This document shows positions 31,422 through 40,324 of a stretch of DNA of 54,789 nucleotides, piece after piece. A program made the translations under genes and the position numbers. The stretch lies in assembly GCA_945883545.1 (NCBI GenBank), contig CAMCXT010000020.1, positions 1-54,789 of the forward strand, read 5' to 3'. The DNA is from Chitinophaga pinensis. Its GTDB lineage: Bacteria > Bacteroidota > Bacteroidia > M30B66. The notes under the pieces were generated by a model. That model was not told where the DNA came from. It searched no databases and saw nothing but the letters and a program-made list of their open reading frames with translations. Every line of letters starts with the position of its first letter. Within the stretch, counting starts at the first letter, position 1.

Positions 31422-33665
31422 ATGAAGAATCAAAAAATCGTTTCTATTCTCAACAGAATTTCAAAAATTCTAAAGACGCCAGAATCAGGGCTTGCCATTA
31501 GGCGACAAGTTGAGCGGATGGATCCTCAAGAATCAACTTTTGAAGGCTTTTTAGCATCGCTTTCTGAAGTTGCAGTTGCTACAAATCTCTCATTCATCAG
31601 AAAGGAATTTACATCCGAAGAATTCAATGAACTAATCAAGAATTTAAGCTTCCCTAGCCTACTATTCATCGATCATGAAGGATTAAAACCAATGTTAATT
31701 TTTGGTGATGAACGAAATGTAAAAGCATGGATCTTTAATGAAGATAACGAAATCGAACTAAAAGACGATGAAATCTCAACTTATCTGCCGAAAATTTTAA
31801 GCTATGACGAAATTCGGAGTCACTACAATTCAGGGAATTTAAAATGTAGCACCCATCCTGAAAAACTTCTGTATACAATGAATCCCGTTCAGATGCAATC
31901 GATGGTCGGGCAAGACCTGGTTGACGACCTGCACGGGAAAAAGGAATTTTTCAGTCCGCTGAAAAGACTTTTCAAATTCATCTCTTCTGAACGCAAAAAC
32001 ATCCTCTACATTTATGTTTATGCCATCATCATTGGCCTAATTAACTTATCGCTGCCACTTGGAATTCAAGCAATCATTGGAAGAATTTCGGGTGGAATGT
32101 TATTCGATGGCGTTATTGTACTGATCACTTTTGTTGTGATTGGAATTATCATATCAGGTGGTTTGCAAATCATGCAGATTTATCTCGTTGAAATTTTACA
32201 GCGACGGATTTTCACCAAAGCGGCATTTGAATTCGCTTTCCGTATTCCAAGAATTCGCTCCGAAGCCCTGCTAAACGCCTATCCGCCCGAATTAATGAAT
32301 CGTTTTTTCGATGTCCTAACTTTACAAAAAGGATTTTCGAAAATTCTCCTCGATTTAACTACAGCCTTCCTTCAAATTCTATTCGGCTTACTTCTGCTTT
32401 CTTTTTACCATTCATCCTTTATCTTTTTTGGCATTCTTCTTTTTGCTGTTCTGATCTTAATGTTCCGAATTACAGGTCCAAAAGCACTCAAAACATCTAT
32501 CAAAGAATCTTCATACAAATACCAAACGGTTGCGTGGTTTGAGGAAATGGCAAGAAATATTCAAACTTTCAAGCTCGCTGGGTACACCAACATGCCGCTC
32601 GATAAAACCGACGACCATGTAGATGAATACCTCGGAGCCAGAAAAAAACACTTCAGAATATTAATTAGCCAATTCATCAATATCACCGTTTTTAAACTGC
32701 TCGTTACCGCTGGAACCCTTATCCTTGGTTGCGTTTTGGTCGTAAATCGGGAAATTACACTTGGTCAATTCGTAGCTTCCGAAATTGTCATCATCATGGT
32801 AATCAATGCGGTTGAAAAACTCATTCTCAGCATTGAAACTGTTTATGATGTACTTACTGCTGTAGAAAAGATCGGACAAGTAAGCGATTTGCCATTAGAA
32901 AGAAGCCAAGGAATTAAATTGGAAAATATCGCCGCAGGCAGTGGATTGGACGTTCATATAAGCAATTTAAACTATTCCTACCCAGATGTTGGAGGCCAAG
33001 TGCTTAAAAACATTACTTTGGATATTAAAGCCGGAGAGAAAATTTGCATCACTGGTCTCAACGGCTCTGGGAAGCACACATTAACCAAGATTCTCAGTGG
33101 ATTACTCACCAATTATTCTGGTGTAATTACCATCAACGGAATTTCTCTGCGCAATTTGCATCTCACCGATTTACACGAATTTGTTTCCGTAAACTTGAGC
33201 AGCGATGAGGTATTTGCTGGAACAGTTGAAGAAAATGTTAGACTTGGGAAACCTGGACTTTCGCAATTCGACGTTATCGAAGCCCTCAAAAAAGCTGGAA
33301 TTAATGATTTCGTGAACCAATTACCTAACGGAATTTTCACTCCTCTTTTACCCGGTGGCCGGGGATGGCCTGGTTCTGCAGTGAAAAAACTGCTGCTAGC
33401 AAGAAGCTTGGTAAAAAAACCTGCATTGATGCTCTTTCACGATCATTTCGAATCTCTCGGAAGAAAGGATAAAGACGCACTTATTCAAAGCTTGATTCAC
33501 CAGCAATCCCAAATGACGCTCATTGCCATTTCTTCAGATCCATTGATCATGGAAGCTTGCGACCGTGTGGTTGTGCTCAGTGAAGGATCTGTTGCAGCGA
33601 ATAGCTCACTAAAAGAATTATCAAACTCACCTTTCTTCAAAGAACTCATCTTACCTGTTCGATAA
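31422..33665 (+). CDS. ABC exporter-like protein of a type I secretion operon with a degenerate ATPase domain
   Basis: 747 residues. An N-terminal soluble region of about 180 residues sits where peptidase-type exporters carry a C39 domain, but lacks the Cys/His pair. Six membrane helices follow (about 200-480), then a nucleotide-binding domain (about 515-747) in which nearly every catalytic motif is altered. Walker A is GLNGSGK551-H552 where Ser/Thr should follow the Lys. The signature LSGGQ is replaced by WPGSA (649-653). Walker B has H673 and D674 where Asp and the catalytic Glu belong. The D-loop Asp is Gly680, and the H-loop His is Ser705. The fold is kept, so the protein may use a partner ATPase, work without hydrolysis, or serve as a channel. 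The HlyD gene follows one base after the stop. Confidence 0.88.
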   Translation: MKNQKIVSILNRISKILKTPESGLAIRRQVERMDPQESTFEGFLASLSEVAVATNLSFIRKEFTSEEFNELIKNLSFPSLLFIDHEGLKPMLIFGDERNVKAWIFNEDNEIELKDDEISTYLPKILSYDEIRSHYNSGNLKCSTHPEKLLYTMNPVQMQSMVGQDLVDDLHGKKEFFSPLKRLFKFISSERKNILYIYVYAIIIGLINLSLPLGIQAIIGRISGGMLFDGVIVLITFVVIGIIISGGLQIMQIYLVEILQRRIFTKAAFEFAFRIPRIRSEALLNAYPPELMNRFFDVLTLQKGFSKILLDLTTAFLQILFGLLLLSFYHSSFIFFGILLFAVLILMFRITGPKALKTSIKESSYKYQTVAWFEEMARNIQTFKLAGYTNMPLDKTDDHVDEYLGARKKHFRILISQFINITVFKLLVTAGTLILGCVLVVNREITLGQFVASEIVIIMVINAVEKLILSIETVYDVLTAVEKIGQVSDLPLERSQGIKLENIAAGSGLDVHISNLNYSYPDVGGQVLKNITLDIKAGEKICITGLNGSGKHTLTKILSGLLTNYSGVITINGISLRNLHLTDLHEFVSVNLSSDEVFAGTVEENVRLGKPGLSQFDVIEALKKAGINDFVNQLPNGIFTPLLPGGRGWPGSAVKKLLLARSLVKKPALMLFHDHFESLGRKDKDALIQSLIHQQSQMTLIAISSDPLIMEACDRVVVLSEGSVAANSSLKELSNSPFFKELILPVR

Positions 33666-33666
33666 C

Positions 33667-35037
33667 ATGCTGAATATTTCACCTGAATCTGTTGATAGTC
33701 AAATTAGAAAGCAGAAGTTGTATTCGATTCGTCTTGTGAGTACACCAAGAACAGGAAGAATTGTAACTTGGTGGTTGCTAGGTATTCTGCTCATTCTCAT
33801 CATATTTCTGTTTGTACCATGGCAACAAAACGTAGATGGCTCGGGGCAATTAACCGCGCTTTCGCCGGAAGAACGACCACAAACCATCCAATCGCCTATT
33901 GCTGGCAGGATTGACCATTGGTATGTGCAAGAAGGCCAATACGTTAAAAAAGGCGACACGATAGTAGTATTGACTGAGATTAAAGAAAAATTCCTCGATC
34001 CAGAGTTGATCCCAAGACTTCAGCAACAAGTTGGTGCCAAGCAAGATGTCATTAATTCAACCATCCAAAAAGCACAATCGCTATCCAATCAGATCTCTGC
34101 ACTCAACAGTGGATTGGTACTCAAATTAAAGCAAGCCGAGAACAAAGTCATTCAAGCAAAATTGAAAGTTAAATCAGACTCTATCGATTTTGTGGCTGAA
34201 AAAACCAACTATATCATCGCCGACACCCAACTAACACTTGGACGAAATCTGTTCAACAAAGGCTTTATTTCCTTGATTGATTACCAGCGCAGGCAAGAAA
34301 AATACCAGCAGGTAACTGCTAAATTAATCTCTCAAGAAAACAAACTTCTCGACGCCAAAAATGGTTTACTGAATGCTCAAATTGAGCTCAATTCGATCAG
34401 GGCAGATTACATGGAAAAAACTTCGAAAGCCGAAAGCGAGCGAAATTCCGCATTTGCCTATGCGGCCGAGGCTGAAGGCGATTTAGCAAAACTCGAAAAC
34501 GAGTACTCCTCGATGCTTGTACGAAATACATTTTACACCATAAGAGCTCCACAGGATGGCTATATCGTTCAGGCTGTTAGGGTTGGAATTGGGGAAAATA
34601 TCAAAGAAGGAGAATCAATCATCACAATCATGCCTTCAAATCCGAAAATGGCAGTTGAAGTGTATGTGCGTGCCATGGATATCCCCTTGCTTCGCCCGGG
34701 CGATAAGGTTCGCGTGCAGTTTGATGGTTGGCCAGCAATCGTGTTTAGTGGCTGGCCTGATGTGAGCGTTGGTACATTTGGTGGAATTGTCAACAGCATA
34801 GATGCAGTTGAAAGCAAAAATGGGAAGTTCCGCATTCTTGTTATTCCTGATCCTGCTGACACGCCTTGGCCCGCGCAAATCCGAATGGGCAGTAGCGTTT
34901 ATGCATGGGCAATGCTCGACAATGTTCCAGTTTGGTTCGAAATCTGGCGACAATTAAATGGCTTCCCTCCTAACCTTAACCAAGAAGAAGTAAAAAATTC
35001 GGGAAGTACACCTCAAAAAAAAGACAATGCAAAATAG
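33667..35037 (+). CDS. HlyD family periplasmic adaptor subunit
   Basis: 456 residues. A single inner-membrane helix at about 31-52 (VTWWLLGILLILIIFLFVPW) is followed by the first half of a lipoyl/barrel-sandwich domain (QSPIAGRIDHWYVQEGQYVKKGDTI). A long coiled-coil hairpin follows (about 110-275), then the second half (IRAPQDGYIVQAVRVGIGENIKEGESIITIMP) and a beta-barrel domain. The fold joins an inner-membrane exporter to an outer-membrane TolC channel. It begins one base after the ABC gene and overlaps the TolC gene by 11 bases, so the three form one transcript. Confidence 0.92.
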   Translation: MLNISPESVDSQIRKQKLYSIRLVSTPRTGRIVTWWLLGILLILIIFLFVPWQQNVDGSGQLTALSPEERPQTIQSPIAGRIDHWYVQEGQYVKKGDTIVVLTEIKEKFLDPELIPRLQQQVGAKQDVINSTIQKAQSLSNQISALNSGLVLKLKQAENKVIQAKLKVKSDSIDFVAEKTNYIIADTQLTLGRNLFNKGFISLIDYQRRQEKYQQVTAKLISQENKLLDAKNGLLNAQIELNSIRADYMEKTSKAESERNSAFAYAAEAEGDLAKLENEYSSMLVRNTFYTIRAPQDGYIVQAVRVGIGENIKEGESIITIMPSNPKMAVEVYVRAMDIPLLRPGDKVRVQFDGWPAIVFSGWPDVSVGTFGGIVNSIDAVESKNGKFRILVIPDPADTPWPAQIRMGSSVYAWAMLDNVPVWFEIWRQLNGFPPNLNQEEVKNSGSTPQKKDNAK

Positions 35038-36445
35038 CATGATGCGCTTCAAACTGCTGCCGTTGTTTTTACTTCTGTCGTTTACAATAAAAGCACAGGA
35101 TAGAAATCAAGTGCTCACGGCCAGAAGTTTTCTCGACTTAGTTGTAAGTCGCCATCCTGTTGTGAAACAGGCTGCTCTGTTGCCCGAAAAAGCACGATTC
35201 GATTTGATGGCTGCTCGAGGCAATTTCGATCCAAAAGCTAGAGCGTTGTTCAATGAAAAAGAATTCGATGAAAAAAGCTATTGGAATTCACTTGATGCTT
35301 ATTTAACGATTCCTACATGGATTGGTGAATTCAAAGCTGGATTCGAAAGAAGCCGAGGCGATTATGTTAATCCTGAACGTTCTACACCCGATGGTGGATT
35401 GCTCTACGTTGGCTATACATTGCCATTGGGCGCAGGACTTTTGATGGATGATCGCAGAAACACACTTCGTCAAGCACAACAATATGTTGAATCAAGTCAA
35501 GCACAACAAATTTCTTTAGTCAATAAATTCTTGGTAAAAGCCAGTGCCGATTATTGGCAATGGTATTTCAGTTGGAGGCAATTTATGTTTGTATCTGAAG
35601 GATTAGAACTTGCAAAAGTGCGATTTGATGCAATCAAGGAACTTCAAAAAAACGGGAATAATTCTGCGCTCGATACGGTGGAAGCTTTTACGAATCTAAT
35701 TCAACGTATAAATCAGCTAGAACAATCAAAATTAGATTACAGCAATGCACGATTAATTGTGTCGGGGCATTTATGGTCACAAAATGGCGATCCGGTTGAA
35801 CTAGATTCTACAAAAATCCCAGATTATATAGATCCAAATAACTATGCATTCAGCCTAGAAAAGCTTGATAGTTTGCGCAATTTCGCCATACAGTTCCATC
35901 CTGATTTACGTAAATTAAATGCTGGAATCCGTCAGCTGGAATTTGAAAAGAAATACAGAGCCGAAATGCTGAAGCCTGAACTCAACTTGAATTATAACTT
36001 CTTGAGAAACCCCATCAACACAAGTATATCCGACAACTCAATATTACAGAACAATTATAAATTCGGCATTTCTGCAGGCATGCCTCTGTTATTGAGAAAG
36101 GAACGTGGAAAATTGAATGGAACACGCACCCAAATAAACATTGCGGAACTCAATTTAATTGAAACCAAAAGAAATATTGAAATAGCTGTAAATGTGAGAT
36201 TCAACGAATTAAAAAACTTAGAGATTCAGTTAAACAATCAAAACAAACTTCTTGAAGCCATGCGGCAACTTGTGGAAGGCGAACAAATTCGTTTTTTCAA
36301 CGGAGAAAGCTCGGTTTTCCTTGTAAACACGCGTGAAAATAATTTGGTAAATGCAGGCGTAAAACTTGCAGAAATTGAAATGAAGTATGCGATGTCTATT
36401 GCATACCTTTACAATGCATTTGGAATCAATAGCTGGAATTATTAG
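35027..36445 (+). CDS. TolC family outer-membrane channel protein
   Basis: 472 residues. Signal peptide near the start (MMRFKLLPLFLLLSFTIKAQ, so the ATGs at 35039 or 35042 are alternative starts). Outer-membrane efflux protein repeats occupy residues 30-470: long helices such as SQAQQISLVNKFLVKASADY and NIEIAVNVRFNELKNLEIQL, separated by strand segments. TolC proteins form trimeric channels across the outer membrane. Last core gene of the secretion operon; the GNAT gene starts only 2 bases after its stop and is probably cotranscribed. Confidence 0.9.
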   Translation: MQNSMMRFKLLPLFLLLSFTIKAQDRNQVLTARSFLDLVVSRHPVVKQAALLPEKARFDLMAARGNFDPKARALFNEKEFDEKSYWNSLDAYLTIPTWIGEFKAGFERSRGDYVNPERSTPDGGLLYVGYTLPLGAGLLMDDRRNTLRQAQQYVESSQAQQISLVNKFLVKASADYWQWYFSWRQFMFVSEGLELAKVRFDAIKELQKNGNNSALDTVEAFTNLIQRINQLEQSKLDYSNARLIVSGHLWSQNGDPVELDSTKIPDYIDPNNYAFSLEKLDSLRNFAIQFHPDLRKLNAGIRQLEFEKKYRAEMLKPELNLNYNFLRNPINTSISDNSILQNNYKFGISAGMPLLLRKERGKLNGTRTQINIAELNLIETKRNIEIAVNVRFNELKNLEIQLNNQNKLLEAMRQLVEGEQIRFFNGESSVFLVNTRENNLVNAGVKLAEIEMKYAMSIAYLYNAFGINSWNY

Positions 36446-36447
36446 AC

Positions 36448-36894
36448 ATGTCGCAGTGGAAAATTATTCAACCCAAAACTCCAGAACATTGGAGCACATA
36501 TTATGATTTAAGGTTCAAAGTTTTAAGACAACCTTGGCATCAGCCAATTGGTTCTGAAAAGGTCGATGATGACGCACAATCGTTGCATGGAATGATCTTA
36601 GATGAAAATGCTATGGCATTAGCCGTGGCGAGAATTCATCAGGTTTCAGACCACCAAGCACAAATCCGATTCATGGCCGTTCATCCTGATTATCAAGGCA
36701 AAGGTTTGGGGAAAGCTGTGCTGCAGTTTGTAGAATTGCTAGGAAAGAAGAATTATCCAGACATTACTGAATTCTGCCTACAAGCCAGAGAAAATGCAGT
36801 TTCCTTTTATTCAAGAAACAACTATTTCACTGAAGCAAAGACATTTTTATTGTTCGGGGAAATCCAACATTATCTGATGGTCAAGAAAATTTAA
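36448..36894 (+). CDS. GNAT family N-acetyltransferase
   Basis: 148 residues. The acetyl-CoA binding loop is visible as HPDYQGKGLGKAVLQFVE (R/Q-x-x-G-x-G/A) at about residues 83-100, after the conserved strand AQIRFMAVHP. The ELxxx.N..SFYSRNNYFTE stretch matches the usual C-terminal substrate loop. The small-domain type resembles ElaA-like acyltransferases. It starts 2 bases after the TolC stop, so it is expressed with the secretion operon and could acetylate an exported substrate or be unrelated. Confidence 0.88.
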   Translation: MSQWKIIQPKTPEHWSTYYDLRFKVLRQPWHQPIGSEKVDDDAQSLHGMILDENAMALAVARIHQVSDHQAQIRFMAVHPDYQGKGLGKAVLQFVELLGKKNYPDITEFCLQARENAVSFYSRNNYFTEAKTFLLFGEIQHYLMVKKI

Positions 36895-37017
36895 TCTTGG
36901 TTGGGCACGTATCCAATAAGTATCAAAAAGATGCAATGAACAATGGAGTTTCTGCATCCTACTTTAAACCATTTTAACTATCATTGTATCTCAATTGAAA
37001 ATTCAAATTCAAATAAC

Positions 37018-37461
37018 ATGAAGACTCTCATTTTAACTGCATGTATGGCATTTTCAGCAGGAGCTTTTGCTCAATCAACTGAACAGCCTGCACCAGCTCA
37101 ACAGCAAGCAAAAACACAAAAAAGAAATCTAACTCCAGAAGATAAAGCAATCCGTGCTTTGCGCATGGTGATTAGTCAAGCAGGTATCTCTGATGTTCAA
37201 ACGCCAGCAGTGAAGCAAATTCTCCTCGACAGAGAGAATGCTAAAGCGTCGGTGAGAAAAGCAAACAAAGGAGACAAAGAGAAAATCCAAGCTGAAATCG
37301 CGAATATCAACTCTAAAGCAGATGAAAAGCTTCAAGCAACCCTAACTCCTGAACAATGGAAACGTTGGGTTTCATTTAAAGCTGAACATGAGAAGAAAAA
37401 AGCAGCGAAACGCGCAGAAGCTGGAAAAGACGCTACTGGTTCTGAAGAAGATTATTATTAA
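37018..37461 (+). CDS. Small exported lysine-rich protein (Spy/LTxxQ-like)
   Basis: 147 residues from the ATG at 37018 (MKTLILTACMAFSAGAFAQ), a clean signal peptide cut after residue 19; a longer open reading back to 36943 adds no signal. The mature part is mostly helical and very rich in Lys, Ala, Glu and Gln, with NLTPEDKAIRAL and ATLTPEQWKRW at positions matching the LTxxQ motif repeats of periplasmic Spy/CpxP-like chaperones. It ends in an acidic patch (GSEEDYY). It lies between the secretion operon and the WG-repeat gene. A role as periplasmic chaperone or as the exported substrate itself is possible; neither is shown. Confidence 0.7.
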   Translation: MKTLILTACMAFSAGAFAQSTEQPAPAQQQAKTQKRNLTPEDKAIRALRMVISQAGISDVQTPAVKQILLDRENAKASVRKANKGDKEKIQAEIANINSKADEKLQATLTPEQWKRWVSFKAEHEKKKAAKRAEAGKDATGSEEDYY

Positions 37462-37591
37462 TCATAATCTTTTTGGTATGAAATTCGATGGCCGTAATTA
37501 ATGTGCGATCTTTACGATCCCTGAACTTATGGCATCAATACAATTACTTTTTTCTTTGATAAAATTCCCTTGTATGAAACCGGATAAACGA

Positions 37592-39499
37592 ATGAAAGCA
37601 ATCTATTTCATTGGTTTATCCGGTTTGTTTTTTCAATTATTTGGAAGTCAGCTGAAAGCACAAACTGAGTTGTTTAAGTTCCAAATTGAGAAAACTTCCA
37701 ATGATGGTCAAGTTTCTTTTTACGAAGGAATGACCAATGCCGAGGGCGAAGTGATTGTTCCAGCTGAATATGATTACATCTGGCAGTTCAATAAAGACAC
37801 CATCACACTCGCCCGCAAAAGGCAACCCATTTTAGGTGGCATGCTTTTCGGAATGCAATACCAATTAATCACGCAAGGCGGCTTTCTATTGTATGAGTTC
37901 CCTTATCATTTAATTCCAGAACCCCTATCAGAAGGAACAATTCGGGTTTTTGACGCACAAACCGAGAAATTTGGGTATATAAAATTGGATGGCGATCGAA
38001 TTACAAAAAGCAAATTTCAAAATGCCCGCGATTTTAAGGATGGCTTAGCTGCTGTACTAGACCCTAAAAATATGCTCTGGGGCTTTATCGATATTAAAGG
38101 AAAGCTTGTTATTCCTTATCAATTCGATGAAGCCTTTTCGTTTTCTGAAGGATTGGCTGTGGTGAAAAAAAATGGCACTTTTTACTTTTGTGCCAAAAAC
38201 GGAACGACCATTCCTCTTCAAGCCAAGGCTGATCAAGTTTTCGATTTGCGAGAATCCATTTCCATCTTCAACAACGAAAAGGGATACGGCTTTCTAAATA
38301 AATCAGGGCAAATTGTTCTGGATGCGAAGTATGCATTTCTCGATAATTTCGAAAATGGTATTGCTGTATTTGTGGAGAATAATCAAGCAGGAATTATCGA
38401 CAATACAGGTAAAGTGCTCATTGAAGCACGTTACGAAGAGATTTTCAGATTCGATCAAAAGCACTATTTAATTCAACAAAATGGTTTGAAAGGACTTATT
38501 AATACAGCTGGTGAATCTGTTATTCCTGCCTCCTATTCGGCCATAGATTATTTCAGCGAAGGACTTGCACCGGTGATGAAATCCGGGAAATGGGGCTTTG
38601 CCGACACAAAGGGAGAAGAAATTATCCCATGTCAGTTTGCCGAATACAGTGGAGGATTTCAGGAAGGCAAAATTAACGTTAGAATGGGCGACCAGTGGAA
38701 GATTTTGTATGGTAAAGACACCATCTTAATTCCGCAATATGATGAAGTTCTGCCTTATTACGGATATACTGCAGCGTTTAGAAAGGAGAACCTTTGGGGC
38801 TTCCTAAATATGGAAGGTGAAGAATCGATCGAACCCAAATACGACGAACTTATCTACAACAAAGGAAGTTTGGTGTTTGGTAAATGTCCACAACCTGACG
38901 GGTCGAGCAAGTTTGCCCTTATCAATGCATACGGAAAAGAAATTATCGAGCCCAAATATGCTGAAGTGGTTCGATTTACAGAAGGATTTGCAGCCGTAAA
39001 AACAGAGAAAGGATGGGGCTTTATCAATGAAAACGGGTCGGAAATTGTTGTCCCACAATTTGATGAAGTTAGAAATTTCTCCTCAGGAAGAGCTGCAGTA
39101 AGAAAAGGCGAAAACTGGGGATTCATCTCTGGAAACGGGCACGAACTAATTCCGATGTTTACCACTTTCCCCGATTTAAGTGACGCAGAAAAAAAACCAG
39201 AATCCTATGCTGATTCACTTCAATTAATTAGAGAAGTCTTTCCACTTTACCAAACTGTTGTGGTAGGCGATTTCAATGGCTCCATCGCTTGTGTTGAAGA
39301 CCTTACTGCCGAAAATGATGCACAATCAGCTATAGCAGTTAGTAAAACTGGAAGAATCATGGAACATATGATTACAGAACCCTTTCAAAGATTCGCCGAT
39401 CCATTTGTTACCGATCAAGAAATGAATCCTACGCATCAAATCTTTAAGATTCCAGGAAACTGGATAACTATAAACAATTCGGGGCAATCTGGAGAATGA
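37592..39499 (+). CDS. Exported WG-repeat protein
   Basis: About 635 residues from the ATG at 37592 (MKAIYFIGLSGLFFQLFGSQ), which starts a good signal peptide; ATGs at 37574 and upstream (ATG at 37529) are less likely. About ten WG repeats follow, each of the form W/Y-G-F-I-D/N-x-x-G-x-x-V/I-I-P-x-x-Y/F-D-x-x-x-x-F-x-x-G-x-A-x-V (for example WGFIDIKGKLVIPYQFDEA, WGFADTKGEEIIPCQFAEY, WGFINENGSEIVVPQFDEV). The last 110 residues leave the repeat pattern and hold NDAQSAIAVSKTGRI. WG repeats form a beta-propeller-like or solenoid surface for binding. Its stop overlaps the next gene's start by 4 bases. Confidence 0.9.
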   Translation: MKAIYFIGLSGLFFQLFGSQLKAQTELFKFQIEKTSNDGQVSFYEGMTNAEGEVIVPAEYDYIWQFNKDTITLARKRQPILGGMLFGMQYQLITQGGFLLYEFPYHLIPEPLSEGTIRVFDAQTEKFGYIKLDGDRITKSKFQNARDFKDGLAAVLDPKNMLWGFIDIKGKLVIPYQFDEAFSFSEGLAVVKKNGTFYFCAKNGTTIPLQAKADQVFDLRESISIFNNEKGYGFLNKSGQIVLDAKYAFLDNFENGIAVFVENNQAGIIDNTGKVLIEARYEEIFRFDQKHYLIQQNGLKGLINTAGESVIPASYSAIDYFSEGLAPVMKSGKWGFADTKGEEIIPCQFAEYSGGFQEGKINVRMGDQWKILYGKDTILIPQYDEVLPYYGYTAAFRKENLWGFLNMEGEESIEPKYDELIYNKGSLVFGKCPQPDGSSKFALINAYGKEIIEPKYAEVVRFTEGFAAVKTEKGWGFINENGSEIVVPQFDEVRNFSSGRAAVRKGENWGFISGNGHELIPMFTTFPDLSDAEKKPESYADSLQLIREVFPLYQTVVVGDFNGSIACVEDLTAENDAQSAIAVSKTGRIMEHMITEPFQRFADPFVTDQEMNPTHQIFKIPGNWITINNSGQSGE

Positions 39500-40155
39500 A
39501 GAAATTTATAAAACTTAAGCAAAAAACCAGAATTGCTGGTTCATTTGGTTTGCTGTTCATGTTTTTCATTGTGCTTGGATTGTATTCTACTCAAGGGATT
39601 GAATCAATTACGCACTCTTTTAGGTCGATGTATGAAGATAGACTTATCCCAGAAATGGATGTGAGCGTAACGCTTGCAAGACTTTATGAAAACAGAGTAA
39701 ACTTAGAAAACCATATTACATCAACTGATTCTTCTGAAAGAAAGATGTATGAGTCGAAAATTCAAAGAAACAACAGAAACATCGACTCTCTTATCAGAAA
39801 AATTGGTGCGACTTATTTGGTACCTGAAGAAAAACAAGACCTGAAATTTTTCTCAGAAGCACTTCAGAAATACAGAAATGAAGAAACCGATATGATCGCT
39901 AAAAGTAGGTTGGGCGACACACAGGATGCACTTCAACACTTAACCCATGAAGGTGATATTGTTTTCCAAAATGCTCTGAAACCACTCACAAAATTAAGTG
40001 TAGACCAAAAACTAGTTGGAGAAGAATTGTTCAGAGAAAGCCTTGAAATTGCACGAAAACAGAAAATACTGGCCTATTCTATCACCTTTGGGGCTGTAGT
40101 AACAGGATTAATTTTAGCCTTTGCTCTCACATTTGCCTCAGTGGATGTTGATTAA
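39496..40155 (+). CDS. Membrane protein with a four-helix-bundle (4HB_MCP) sensor domain and no signalling domain
   Basis: 219 residues. TM1 at about 13-32 (AGSFGLLFMFFIVLGLYST) and TM2 at about 192-212 (ILAYSITFGAVVTGLILAFAL). The 155 residues between form a helical periplasmic domain like the four-helix bundle of chemoreceptors (DRLIPEMDVSVTLARLYENR, KIQRNNRNIDSLIRKIG, DIVFQNALKPLTKLSVDQ). After TM2 only about six residues remain (ASVDVD), so there is no HAMP, methyl-accepting or kinase domain. The reading is closed by a normal stop and I see no decayed extension. It overlaps the WG-repeat gene by 4 bases, so the exported WG protein may be its ligand or partner. Confidence 0.85.
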   Translation: MKKFIKLKQKTRIAGSFGLLFMFFIVLGLYSTQGIESITHSFRSMYEDRLIPEMDVSVTLARLYENRVNLENHITSTDSSERKMYESKIQRNNRNIDSLIRKIGATYLVPEEKQDLKFFSEALQKYRNEETDMIAKSRLGDTQDALQHLTHEGDIVFQNALKPLTKLSVDQKLVGEELFRESLEIARKQKILAYSITFGAVVTGLILAFALTFASVDVD

Positions 40156-40156
40156 C

Positions 40157-40180
40157 AAAAAAGGCTCCCTAATGAGAGCC
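40157..40180 (-). terminator. Possible intrinsic terminator for the response regulator gene
   Basis: On the minus strand GGGCTCTC-ATTA-GGGAGCC is followed by TTTTTTG. The stem is five or six pairs. It lies 145 bases past the stop of the regulator gene on that strand. Confidence 0.4.
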
Positions 40181-40324
40181 CATTAATATACTAAGTTTAA
40201 TAAATAGCTATACGAAACCAACAGTCAAATGTAGTAATTAACCACTACACTGAGCTACAGTACAAAATTTATTGAACTATAGTTCAATGAGCATCTTATT
40301 TATTGCTGGTTAAATAGCTAAAAA

